Source: Dysgonomonas sp. UBA5412
Lineage (GTDB): Bacteria; Bacteroidota; Bacteroidia; Bacteroidales; Dysgonomonadaceae
Assembly (NCBI GenBank): GCA_002409595.1
Contig: DHNQ01000029.1
Coordinates: forward strand, 335,350-399,349
Reading direction: 5' to 3'
DNA: 64,000 nucleotides
The notes beneath the pieces are model-generated. The model did not search any database and had not been told where the DNA came from. It saw nothing but the letters and a program-made list of their open reading frames with translations. Both the position numbers and the translations under genes were made by a program. Below, piece by piece: positions 44,448 to 52,699 of this stretch (its first letter is position 1; the number at the start of each line of letters is the position of its first letter).

Positions 44448-46595
44448 ATGAAGAAGTTTCTATTTATTTTTAGTTTTTTAATTATGCTATACTCTTGTAA
44501 TGGAACAAGCAATAAGAATGCGGCAGACAACCCTTTCTTTACTGAATTTACAACTCCCAACGGAGTTCCTCCTTTTGATAAAATAAAAGCGGAGCATTTT
44601 CTTCCTGCTTTTGAGGAGGGAATGAAACAACATAATCTCGAAATAGATTCAATAGTAAACAATACCGAAGCTCCTACTTTCGAAAACACAATTGTGGCTC
44701 TCGACGAATCGGGCAGAATGCTAAGCAGAGTAAGTGCAGTTCTATCTGTTATGACAGGTACGATGTCTGACTCTGTATATCAAAGCATAGAAAAAGAAAT
44801 CGCTCCTAAACGCACAGAGCATTACGACAATATCAATTTCAACACGGCTCTTTTCGAACGGATTAAAGCTGTTCACGATGATACTACCAGAACAGATTAT
44901 ACAACTGAACAAAAAATGCTTCTGGAGAAAACTTATAAAGGGTTCGTTCGTTCGGGTATATTATTGGATGGCTCTAAGCAAGGACGACTACGCGAGATAA
45001 ATCAAGAGTTGAGCGAAGCTACTTTGAATTTCAACCAAAACCTATTGAAGGAAACAGACAACTATCAACTTATTATAGATAACAAAGACGATCTTTCCGG
45101 ATTGCCGGATGATGTAATTGCGGCTGCGGCAAAGGCGGCAAAAGATAAATATTTGGAAGGAAAATGGTTATTCGGATTAAGCAAACCTAGCTGGGAACCG
45201 TTTCTTCAATATGCTGACAATCGCGCACTTCGTGAGCAACTATACAAGGCTATGTATATGAGAGGTGACAACGGAAATGAATTTGACAACAAGGAAAACA
45301 TTAAGAAAATAGTTGGTTTGCGATTAGAAAAAGCGAATATACTTGGTTATGCTTCTCATGCCGATTATGTATTGGAAGAAACAATGGCAAAAACTCCTGA
45401 TAATGTGATGAAATTGCTAAACGATATATGGAAATACGCTCTTCCACAGGCTAAGAAAGAGGCTGCTGAATTGCAAGCCATAGCTAAAAAAGAAGGGCAT
45501 GACATAAAACTCGAATCGTGGGACTGGGCATACTATGCTGAAAAATTGCGCAAAGAAAAATATGCACTTGATGAAGAAGTGTTAAAACCTTATTTCAAAG
45601 CAGACAATGTTCGTGAAGGTGTATTTGCAGTAGCAAATAAATTATACGGAATCACATTCAAACAGAAGACTGACGTACCGGTTTATCAACAAGATGTTAA
45701 AGCCTATGAGGTAAGCGATGCAGATGGTACATTTATTGGAATGATATACTTCGACGACTTTGCGCGTCAGGGCAAACGTCCGGGAGCATGGATGAGCAGT
45801 TTCCGTAAGCAAGAAATATTTAAGGGTAATTTTGTACATCCTATAATTTATAATGTAGGAAACTACAATCCTCCAACAGACGGAAAACCGGCCTTATTAA
45901 CTTTGGATCAGGTAGAAACCATGTTCCATGAATTTGGACACGGATTGCATGGGCTTCTTTCTAAATGCACATACAATGCTCTTTCTGGAACATCCGTATC
46001 TCGTGACTTTGTTGAACTACCATCGCAGGTGATGGAGCATTGGGCTTTTGAGCCGGAAGTATTAAAAATATATGCAAAACATTATGAGTCCGGCAAAGTA
46101 ATCCCTAACGAATTGATACAAAAAATACAAAATACAGGATATTTCAATCAGGGTTTCAGAACAACAGAATTAGTTGCAGCAGCCATTTTGGATATGAAAT
46201 GGTATACGCTTACAAATTCACCGAGTTTCAATTTGAAACAAGGAGAAGGAATAGAGCAGCTTGATGTTGATAAATTTGAGGCTGATGCGATGAAAGAAAT
46301 CGGATTGATAGACGAAATCATTCCAAGATACAGAAGTACATACTTCCAACATGTATTCAGTGGTGGATATTCTGCCGGATATTACAGTTATTTATGGTCT
46401 GAAGTATTAGATTCTGATGCTTTCCAAGCCTTTGTTGAAAAAGGAAATATATTCGATCAGGAAACAGCAAAATCATTCCGTGACAATATTCTGTCAAAAG
46501 GAGGAACTGACGAGCCAATGACTCTCTACAAGAATTTCAGAGGAGCAGAACCAAATCCTATTTATCTGTTAAAGAACAGAGGTTTTGTAAAATAA
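44448..46595 (+). CDS. M3 family metallopeptidase, Dcp-like lipoprotein
   Basis: The 715-residue zinc peptidase resembles peptidyl-dipeptidase Dcp/oligopeptidase A and trims short peptides. The zincin motif HEFGHG is at about residues 494-499 in MFHEFGHGLHGLLS, with the third ligand Glu downstream in FVELPSQVMEHWAFEPE. The N-terminus KKFLFIFSFLIMLYSC followed by NGTSNKN is a lipoprotein signal. It should therefore act in the periplasm rather than the cytoplasm. It stands alone, with a TATTTTTG box at 44406-44413 and the efp promoter just after it. Confidence 0.92.
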   Translation: MKKFLFIFSFLIMLYSCNGTSNKNAADNPFFTEFTTPNGVPPFDKIKAEHFLPAFEEGMKQHNLEIDSIVNNTEAPTFENTIVALDESGRMLSRVSAVLSVMTGTMSDSVYQSIEKEIAPKRTEHYDNINFNTALFERIKAVHDDTTRTDYTTEQKMLLEKTYKGFVRSGILLDGSKQGRLREINQELSEATLNFNQNLLKETDNYQLIIDNKDDLSGLPDDVIAAAAKAAKDKYLEGKWLFGLSKPSWEPFLQYADNRALREQLYKAMYMRGDNGNEFDNKENIKKIVGLRLEKANILGYASHADYVLEETMAKTPDNVMKLLNDIWKYALPQAKKEAAELQAIAKKEGHDIKLESWDWAYYAEKLRKEKYALDEEVLKPYFKADNVREGVFAVANKLYGITFKQKTDVPVYQQDVKAYEVSDADGTFIGMIYFDDFARQGKRPGAWMSSFRKQEIFKGNFVHPIIYNVGNYNPPTDGKPALLTLDQVETMFHEFGHGLHGLLSKCTYNALSGTSVSRDFVELPSQVMEHWAFEPEVLKIYAKHYESGKVIPNELIQKIQNTGYFNQGFRTTELVAAAILDMKWYTLTNSPSFNLKQGEGIEQLDVDKFEADAMKEIGLIDEIIPRYRSTYFQHVFSGGYSAGYYSYLWSEVLDSDAFQAFVEKGNIFDQETAKSFRDNILSKGGTDEPMTLYKNFRGAEPNPIYLLKNRGFVK

Positions 46596-46613
46596 GTAGT
46601 TTTATTATCTTTG
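46584..46613 (+). promoter_or_regulatory. Promoter of efp
   Basis: TTTG at 46584-46587, an 18-nt spacer, and TATCTTTG at 46606-46613 match both boxes. The -33 box overlaps the end of the peptidase gene. Confidence 0.7.
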
Positions 46614-46656
46614 CAACTCGAAAAATTCAACTTAAAAATAAAAACATAAGAATCTA

Positions 46657-47223
46657 ATGGCAACAACAGCAGATATAAGAAATGGTATGTGTCTCGACAT
46701 TGATGGACAATACTATGTTATTATCGAATTCCTTCATGTAAAACCGGGAAAAGGGGCAGCCTTTGTCCGCACAAAAATGAGAAGTGTTACTACCGGACGT
46801 GTTTTGGAAAGAACATTCAATGCCGGAGTTAAACTGGATGAAGTACGCATCGAAAGACGCCCTTACCAGTTCCTTTATCAAGACGATATGGGATATAACT
46901 TTATGAACACTGAAACATTCGACCAAATATCTATACCGGGAGAAACAATATCGGGTGTCGCCTTCCTAAAAGAAGGTGATATGGTTGAAGTGCAAGTACA
47001 TGCCGAAACAGAGACTATATTGACCGCAGAAATGCCACAAAATGTAGTTTTGATAGTTACTTATACCGAACCGGGACTTAAAGGAGATACGGCAACTAAC
47101 ACCTTAAAACCGGCAACAGTAGAAACAGGTGCAGAAGTACGCGTTCCGCTTTTCATCAATGAAGGCGATAAAATTAAAATCAATACGGCAGACGGTTCTT
47201 ATGTGGAACGAGTAAAAGCTTAA
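46657..47223 (+). CDS. efp: Elongation factor P
   Basis: EF-P binds ribosomes stalled on polyproline and promotes peptide bond formation. The 188 residues form the usual three beta-barrel domains. The tip loop reads VKPGKGAAF with Lys32 at the position modified in other bacteria. No EpmA/EpmB-type modification gene is in the window. The C-terminal VPLFINEGDKIKINTADGSY is the family signature. It is followed by a hairpin terminator at 47245-47274. Confidence 0.97.
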   Translation: MATTADIRNGMCLDIDGQYYVIIEFLHVKPGKGAAFVRTKMRSVTTGRVLERTFNAGVKLDEVRIERRPYQFLYQDDMGYNFMNTETFDQISIPGETISGVAFLKEGDMVEVQVHAETETILTAEMPQNVVLIVTYTEPGLKGDTATNTLKPATVETGAEVRVPLFINEGDKIKINTADGSYVERVKA

Positions 47224-47244
47224 TCAGAATTTTAATATATTAGG

Positions 47245-47274
47245 AAAGAGACATATCTTTGGGTGTGTCTCTTT
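47245..47274 (+). terminator. Terminator of efp, with a promoter box in its loop
   Basis: AAAGAGACA pairs with TGTCTCTTT and then a T-run. The loop contains TATCTTTG (47254-47261), a perfect -7 box for radC. Confidence 0.75.
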
Positions 47275-47283
47275 TTTATCTTA

Positions 47284-47982
47284 ATGGAAAGCAAAGCAAA
47301 ACTAAACATAAAGGATTGGGCTGAAGAAGACCGTCCTCGCGAAAAAATGCTCATCAAAGGCGTAGCAGCCTTGTCTGATGCCGAACTGTTAGGAATATTG
47401 ATCAGTTCGGGAAATAAGAATGAAACCGCAGTAGAATTGGCACAACGAATACTACATAGTGCAAACAACAATCTCAACGCATTGGGTAAATTTGCAATCA
47501 AAGATCTCATATCCAATTTTAATGGTATCGGAGAGGCAAAAGCAATAACAATTGTTGCGGCAATGGAGTTGGGGAAAAGACGAAAGCTATCGGAAATTAT
47601 AATTCAACCTCAAATAACATCCAGTCAAACAGTTTATCAGTTACTACATCCTATATTATCTGACCTGAAACATGAAGAAGTATGGGTTTTACTTCTCAAT
47701 AAGGCAAATAAAGTATTAAAAAAGATACAGGTGAGTAAAGGTGGAATATCGGGTACAGTAGTGGACGTACGCATGATTATGAAAGAGGCAATAGACACTT
47801 TGGCTTCGGCTATGATACTTTGCCACAATCATCCTTCGGGTAATGCCAATCCGAGTGGAGACGACGACAGCATCACTCGCCGATTGAAAGAAGCGGGACA
47901 GATAATGGACATACGCCTGCTAGACCATATTATTATCTGCGATCACAGCTATTATAGCTATCTGGATGAAGGTAGAATATAA
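47284..47982 (+). CDS. radC: RadC/MPN+ domain protein
   Basis: The 232-residue protein has an N-terminal helix-hairpin-helix-like region (LSDAELLGILISSG, FNGIGEAKAITIVAAMELG). A C-terminal JAB/MPN domain follows, with metal motif CHNHPSGNANPSGDD. Despite its name, a repair role for RadC is not supported experimentally, so the function is open. I start at the ATG at 47284 (MESKAKLNIKDW). An ATG 21 nt earlier would overlap the efp terminator. No mobile element is adjacent, unlike many radC-like genes. Confidence 0.93.
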   Translation: MESKAKLNIKDWAEEDRPREKMLIKGVAALSDAELLGILISSGNKNETAVELAQRILHSANNNLNALGKFAIKDLISNFNGIGEAKAITIVAAMELGKRRKLSEIIIQPQITSSQTVYQLLHPILSDLKHEEVWVLLLNKANKVLKKIQVSKGGISGTVVDVRMIMKEAIDTLASAMILCHNHPSGNANPSGDDDSITRRLKEAGQIMDIRLLDHIIICDHSYYSYLDEGRI

Positions 47983-48036
47983 ATAAGAGATCTAAAAAAC
48001 TTATCTGGTTATATATATTTAATTACAAGTTAATGT

Positions 48037-48044
48037 TAACTTTG
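48037..48044 (+). promoter_or_regulatory. -7 element upstream of the DUF59 gene
   Basis: TAACTTTG lies 73 nt before the ATG; there is no clear -33 box. Confidence 0.45.
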
Positions 48045-48116
48045 CACGTCCAATCTGGAACGATTATAAACTAACCGTTAGGTAAAAATGTTTATAAAAA
48101 ATACAAACCCGAAATT

Positions 48117-48431
48117 ATGAGTGAATTATTAGAATTTGAAAGCAAAATAGTAAACATGTTGAAAACAGTTTACGATCCTGAAATACCGGTAAATATCTAT
48201 GATCTTGGACTTATCTATGAAGTGGATGTAGATGATGACAAAAACGTAACCATTACGATGACCCTTACAGCACCAAACTGTCCGGCTGCCGACTTCATAC
48301 TCGAAGACGTAAGATATAAGGTAGAATCGATACAAGGTATTAACAATGTAATAGTAAATCTGACATTCGAACCTGAATGGAATAAAGATATGCTAAGCGA
48401 AGAGGCTAAGCTGGAACTAGGATTTTTATAA
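48117..48431 (+). CDS. DUF59/MIP18 family protein (Fe-S cluster assembly, SufT-like)
   Basis: The 104-residue cytoplasmic protein has the DUF59 landmarks: TVYDPEIPVNIYDLGLIY, then LTAPNCPAADFI with the conserved Cys, and VNLTFEPEW. Relatives support Fe-S cluster assembly or delivery. No suf genes are adjacent here. It is 14 nt upstream of lpxH, so the pair is likely one transcript. Confidence 0.9.
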   Translation: MSELLEFESKIVNMLKTVYDPEIPVNIYDLGLIYEVDVDDDKNVTITMTLTAPNCPAADFILEDVRYKVESIQGINNVIVNLTFEPEWNKDMLSEEAKLELGFL

Positions 48432-48445
48432 AATACTAAATAATA

Positions 48446-49252
48446 GTGGCAGGAAAAGTCTATTTTTTATCAGATGTACATCTGGGTTCAGCATATCACA
48501 GAAAGACAATGAACAAGTATCAGCAAATGACATTGCCATCTGCCAAAGCTGATAATTATTATTTCCCTCAACACGAAGTGGAAAGAAGGCTTTGTCGATG
48601 GCTGGATATGGTAAAGCAAGATGCAGAAACTATCTACCTTTTGGGAGATATATTTGATTATTGGTTCGAATACCGCAATGTCGTTCCACGTGGCTTTGTC
48701 CGTTTTTTAGGCAAAATAGCCGAGCTTACAGATATGGGCATTGAAGTCCATTTCTTTATAGGTAATCACGATATATGGGTTACCGACTATCTGCAAAAAG
48801 AATGTGGAATGATAGTTCACACACATCCTCTAGTAAGGGATATTCATGGCAAAAAGTTTTTTTTGGCACATGGCGACGGACTCGGAGACGACTCTTTATC
48901 ATTCAGAATGCTCCGAATTCTGTTTCACAGCAAATTCTGCCGAAAATTATATGCAGCAATACACCCTCGTTGGACTGTAGGCTTCGCCCAATGGTGGTCT
49001 AACCGCAATAGAGAGAATGACGGCATGCCCGACTATTTTGGCGAAGACAAAGAACATTTGGTTCTATTTGCAAAAAAACATCTAAAGCAAGCACCTAGTA
49101 TAAATTTTTTCATCTTTGGACATAGACACATTATGCTCGACCTGATGCTATCACCAACTGCACGCATAGCAATATTAGGGGATTGGATCAATTTCTTTTC
49201 TTATGGTGTTTTTGATGGTACAAACTTCTCTCTCGAGGTCTTTGAAGATTAA
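48446..49252 (+). CDS. lpxH: UDP-2,3-diacylglucosamine diphosphatase (LpxH-type)
   Basis: The peripheral membrane hydrolase releases lipid X and UMP in lipid A synthesis. The 268 residues carry the metal motifs SDVHLG (9-14), GDIFDYWFEY, GNHDIW, LAHGDGLG and FGHRH in order. The start is GTG at 48446, unusual here, but it gives the conserved V-Y-F-L-S-D-V-H opening directly. Some family members in this phylum are annotated LpxH2; which subgroup this is cannot be decided by eye. A terminator follows. Confidence 0.9.
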   Translation: MAGKVYFLSDVHLGSAYHRKTMNKYQQMTLPSAKADNYYFPQHEVERRLCRWLDMVKQDAETIYLLGDIFDYWFEYRNVVPRGFVRFLGKIAELTDMGIEVHFFIGNHDIWVTDYLQKECGMIVHTHPLVRDIHGKKFFLAHGDGLGDDSLSFRMLRILFHSKFCRKLYAAIHPRWTVGFAQWWSNRNRENDGMPDYFGEDKEHLVLFAKKHLKQAPSINFFIFGHRHIMLDLMLSPTARIAILGDWINFFSYGVFDGTNFSLEVFED

Positions 49253-49261
49253 TATAACGTA

Positions 49262-49293
49262 AAAAATCCCGACTTAATAAAGTCGGGATTTTT
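49262..49293. terminator. Bidirectional terminator after lpxH and the barrel gene
   Basis: AAAAATCCCGACTT pairs perfectly with AAGTCGGGATTTTT around an AATA loop, between convergent genes. Confidence 0.9.
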
Positions 49294-49323
49294 ATTTTCA
49301 TCAAGAATAGAGTATCTTTTCTT

Positions 49324-49800
49324 TTAGAATTTTATTCCGTAACCTAATGTAAAATACGCAGGATCTGTACCTTCTACAAAAGTGTATTTAAATTCGAAAT
49401 TTACATATCCATTGCTGGTTACATCATATTGAGCTCCACCACCAATATTAAAACCAAAACTTGTGTCTTTTGAAGTTGGAAAACCATCGTGAGAAAAACG
49501 ATTATTCAACATCGCACCTCCAACAAATGGATAAAGAGATAGACCGCTTTGGATAGGAAATACATAATGTACATTTACATCTACATCAAGACCTGTTACA
49601 TGATCCTTAGGAAAGAAAAAAGTCACCCCCGGAGCTAAGCGGATATTTTCTGTAAGAGAATAACGTCCTTCAACACCAAGAGAAAATCTTTCAAATTCAG
49701 TTTGATATCCTAACTTAGGCATAATAACCTTTTCTCCGATTTGAGCTTTTGCTCCTAGAGCAAAAACTGCTAAAACTGCTACTAAAAATATTTTTTTCAT
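49324..49800 (-). CDS. Small outer-membrane beta-barrel protein
   Basis: The 158-residue exported protein has the signal peptide KKIFLVAVLAVFALGAKAQ. Eight or so alternating amphipathic strands follow (FSLGVEGRYSL, IRLAPGVTFFF, GFNIGGGAQYDV, YVNFEFKYTFV), ending in FTLGYGIKF with a C-terminal Phe. That is the OmpW/OmpX-type small-barrel pattern. No function can be assigned. I start at the ATG at 49800, since the earlier ATG only adds MNLLS. Confidence 0.82.
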   Translation of the reverse strand: MKKIFLVAVLAVFALGAKAQIGEKVIMPKLGYQTEFERFSLGVEGRYSLTENIRLAPGVTFFFPKDHVTGLDVDVNVHYVFPIQSGLSLYPFVGGAMLNNRFSHDGFPTSKDTSFGFNIGGGAQYDVTSNGYVNFEFKYTFVEGTDPAYFTLGYGIKF

Positions 49801-49944
49801 ACTTAATAAATTCATTTAGTTATAAAAAATTAATACTACTCTATTATTGCAAATTAAACAACGAAAATCTAAATAATGTTCAAATCAGTTAAAATAAATC
49901 ATCAAAATATCGCGCAAATATAGTAAAAACTTATTAGTTATATC

Positions 49945-49972
49945 TACCTTTGTATTGAGTTAATTTAGGAGG
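49945..49972 (+). promoter_or_regulatory. lrgA promoter -7 box and strong Shine-Dalgarno
   Basis: TACCTTTG at 49945-49952 is followed by AGGAGG at 49967-49972, 8 nt before the lrgA ATG. A full SD is exceptional among the starts in this window. Confidence 0.6.
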
Positions 49973-49980
49973 TTATCAAT

Positions 49981-50328
49981 ATGAAAATGGTAAAAGGTAT
50001 CTTTATCATTCTTCTGTTTTATTTCCTTGGGCAAAGCATCAGCTATCTCATAAGCGGATTTGTCCCGGGCAATATCATCGGAATGATTTTATTATTTCTT
50101 TGTCTCTACTTCAAAGCCATCAATCCCGAAAATGTAAAAGATGTAGCCAATGCATTTACACGCAATATGGCTATTTTCTTCATTCCTGCCGGAGCAGGAT
50201 TATTGGGATCCTATGGTCTGATCAGTAAATTCTGGATGTCTATCCTCATTATCTGTTCTGTGAGTACCGTATTAGTTATAGCTGTGGTAGCTATTATACA
50301 ACAACAAATGGAAAAAAGAAGGAAATGA
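49981..50328 (+). CDS. lrgA: CidA/LrgA family holin-like membrane protein
   Basis: The 115-residue inner-membrane protein has four hydrophobic segments and the family motif GFVPGNIIGMILLFLCL near residue 25. Related proteins are linked to murein hydrolase control or to export of small metabolites such as pyruvate or glycolate. It overlaps lrgB by four bases (ATGA), so the two are coupled. Confidence 0.9.
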   Translation: MKMVKGIFIILLFYFLGQSISYLISGFVPGNIIGMILLFLCLYFKAINPENVKDVANAFTRNMAIFFIPAGAGLLGSYGLISKFWMSILIICSVSTVLVIAVVAIIQQQMEKRRK

Positions 50329-51017
50329 AAGCTTTATTTGAATCTACCGAATTCACACTACTACTTATTTTCGGTAGTTATCTATTCGGACAATGGGTAT
50401 TTAAGAAAACACGAATAGGGCTCTTACACCCATTAATTATTTCGATTGCAATTATTATTATATTCCTAAAAGTAGCGAATATTGACTACCACGCTTTTGA
50501 GCGCGGAAGCCAGTTTGTCAGCTTTATGCTCGGCCCTTCCGTTGTAGCATTGGGATACGTATTATATGAACAATTGGCCTATCTCAAAGGAAATGTAGTA
50601 TCTATACTCACATCCATATTTATAGGAAGTGTTGTAGGAATTATGAGTGTAATCATATTAGCAAAGCTTACCGGAGCAGACCAAATGCTGATTCACAGCC
50701 TGGAACCCAAATCGGTAACTACGCCAATTGCCATGAGTATAGCAGAACACTCGGGAGGAAATGTTTCGCTGACTGCTGTAATTGTATTGTTTTGCGGTAT
50801 TTTTGGAAGTATTGTCGGACCTCCTATCCTACGTATCCTTGGTATCAAAAGCAGTGTAGCGAAAGGATTGGCTTTAGGTGCATCATCACATGGAGTGGGA
50901 ACAGCTAAAGCAATGGAGATGGGAATTATAGAAGGGGCATTGAGTGGTCTTGCCATAGGGTTGATGGGTGTAATGACAGCTCTCCTCATTCCTATTATCC
51001 ATCAGATATTTTCTTAG
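50325..51017 (+). CDS. lrgB: LrgB family membrane protein
   Basis: The 230-residue polytopic inner-membrane protein has family motifs LEPKSVTTPIAM, GIFGSIVGPPILR and ASSHGVGTAKAMEMG, which together form the LrgB signature. It works with LrgA as an export or lysis-control pair. Related plant and bacterial proteins carry glycolate or pyruvate, so transport is a plausible role here. It is the second gene of a two-gene operon with no terminator visible before 51100. Confidence 0.93.
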   Translation: MKALFESTEFTLLLIFGSYLFGQWVFKKTRIGLLHPLIISIAIIIIFLKVANIDYHAFERGSQFVSFMLGPSVVALGYVLYEQLAYLKGNVVSILTSIFIGSVVGIMSVIILAKLTGADQMLIHSLEPKSVTTPIAMSIAEHSGGNVSLTAVIVLFCGIFGSIVGPPILRILGIKSSVAKGLALGASSHGVGTAKAMEMGIIEGALSGLAIGLMGVMTALLIPIIHQIFS

Positions 51018-51309
51018 ATTCTATTTGAGCTGTTTTAGAAAAGGCAGAGAATGCACCATATTCTTTAATGTGACACAAACACTATAAGACAAATTCCTCT
51101 GCCAAAATGGGGATAGGCATTATTTTATAAATAGGCATTAATTTTACTGAGATCACTAACTTGTCGCAAATTCTATTACATTTGCAACAAATGAGATACT
51201 GTGAAAAGTTTTACCATAAAGAAGGGTAAAAATTAGAGGAAATAATGAGCGACAGATTACTCCTTCTTTGAAAATTAATCAAACTACACAAATGTAAACC
51301 AAACTTACT

Positions 51310-51810
51310 ATGAAAAAAACACTAATTTATATAATTCTATCCTCTTTATTTCTAACCGGTTGTATGTCTAAAAAAAGCTGGTTTGGAAAAAGCGAAAAAC
51401 ACACAGAAGATAAAATTAGACGTGTATTTGTATTTATGAACACACCAAACGACGAAAAATATGCCAATAAGTTTATGGAGTGTCTCAAAGTCAAATTTGA
51501 AGAGAATAATATTCCTTTCCATTATTATTTACAACAAAAAATGGACTTAACAAACAGTGATGATATAAAAAAAATGATCACAGACTTTAGAGCCACGCAT
51601 TACATAACTATTTCTAAACATTCTACCTTCGATGATGGCGTTTCGAATTATATAACATTTGAAGCTATTTTGAATAATACCCAAACAGGATCTAAAGTTT
51701 GGGAAGGATACTTAAATCTAAATCTAGGAATAATAAAGAAAGCCAATCAGGCTCAAAATGATGCAGCACTCTTTGTTGAAGAATTAAAATCTAATAAATT
51801 AATCGATTAA
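51310..51810 (+). CDS. Lipoprotein of unknown function (paralogue A)
   Basis: The 166-residue protein has a lipoprotein signal ending FLTGC at about residue 18, then a basic linker (MSKKSWFGKSEKH). A single alpha/beta domain follows, with RRVFVFMN, a helix rich in Lys/Glu, HYITISKHSTF and VWEGYLNLNLG. I do not recognise the family. Layout and several positions match the next gene (VW, the closing L-x-x-N-x-L-I/L-D), so they are paralogues. It is 15 nt before that gene. A TACATTTG box at 51177-51184 may drive both. Confidence 0.65.
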   Translation: MKKTLIYIILSSLFLTGCMSKKSWFGKSEKHTEDKIRRVFVFMNTPNDEKYANKFMECLKVKFEENNIPFHYYLQQKMDLTNSDDIKKMITDFRATHYITISKHSTFDDGVSNYITFEAILNNTQTGSKVWEGYLNLNLGIIKKANQAQNDAALFVEELKSNKLID

Positions 51811-51825
51811 TCGAATATGTATAAA

Positions 51826-52341
51826 ATGAAACATTTATCATTGCTCTTATTATTATCTTGTCTTCTCTTTCCTTCTTGTAAGACTTCTGTTAAAACAAAT
51901 AAACTTTCTGACTACAATAAGAAAATAGAAAACAATATCAGCATTTATATTGCCGTAATGGCGGATGGGAAAAGCAAGACTAAATTTGCAGAAAATTTGA
52001 AAGAGAAATTAATCAGTAAATTCGCAGAAAAAAATATAAAAGCTGACGTCACTATTCTTGAGACTGAAAAGAATAAAAGCTCCCATGATTTCAAACCAGA
52101 GGATATCAAAACAAATAATCCAAATGGTCTGACCCTGCTAATTACAGAAAATGCAAAATTTGAATATACACGTTCCACATTCTACGGTCTGACTATGAGA
52201 CTTACAGATCATAACTTAAAGAAAGACGTTTGGGTTAGTGAACAATTACAAATTGCCATTAGTGGGATAGGTTCTGCTCCTAATGCCCTTAGTAACATAA
52301 TCTTTAACAGTTTGGAAAGAGATAATCTTTTGGATAAATAG
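51826..52341 (+). CDS. Lipoprotein of unknown function (paralogue B)
   Basis: The 171-residue protein has a signal ending SCLLFPSC and then KTSVKTNK. The domain repeats the plan of paralogue A: a strand (ISIYIAVMA), a Lys-rich helix (FAENLKEKLISKFAEKN), a strand (LTLLITENAKF) and KKDVWVSEQLQIAISG, ending RDNLLDK. I use the ATG at 51826, which opens the signal; an ATG nine bases upstream is also possible. Function unknown. Confidence 0.65.
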   Translation: MKHLSLLLLLSCLLFPSCKTSVKTNKLSDYNKKIENNISIYIAVMADGKSKTKFAENLKEKLISKFAEKNIKADVTILETEKNKSSHDFKPEDIKTNNPNGLTLLITENAKFEYTRSTFYGLTMRLTDHNLKKDVWVSEQLQIAISGIGSAPNALSNIIFNSLERDNLLDK

Positions 52342-52576
52342 GAAGTCCTTTGAGTTAAGTTTTCCCCACTACACTTCCATTGATGATTAGCAATTCTGTT
52401 ATACACGGCTAACTAACAACTAGAATTCTCCGTAGACTATCACTTATTGATCTTGAATAATACAAATAGACTGTTTTGCCAAGGCTAAGAATAGCCGCCA
52501 AGAGAATCAGCAAAGCAGTTGCTATCTAGCAATAAGTATCTCACATACCGGTTTAAAGTACAAATTTGTATTTCAC
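52342..52576. other. Non-coding stretch with several small dyads
   Basis: No convincing gene lies here. I see hairpins GGCTA/TAGCC (52483-52496) and TTGCTA/TAGCAA (52519-52532), and a 12-bp palindrome TACAAATTTGTA at 52559-52570. Together with the terminator and promoter that follow, the gap before the ABC-F gene is 358 bases. Confidence 0.4.
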
Positions 52577-52619
52577 AAAAGGATACCTTATGCTTATCGT
52601 AGGCATAAGGTATCCTTTT
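52577..52619. terminator. Long-stem terminator before the ABC-F gene
   Basis: AAAAGGATACCTTATGC pairs perfectly over 17 bp with its complement around a 9-nt loop, followed by TTTTATTT. Confidence 0.85.
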
Positions 52620-52647
52620 ATTTAAACGGGAATGCTACTTTTTTGCT

Positions 52648-52655
52648 TACCTTTG
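52648..52655 (+). promoter_or_regulatory. -7 element upstream of the ABC-F gene
   Basis: TACCTTTG lies 45 nt before the ATG; the -33 box is unclear. Confidence 0.45.
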
Positions 52656-52699
52656 TACTATACATTTATCATTGACTTAATAAGAAATATACTCTATAT

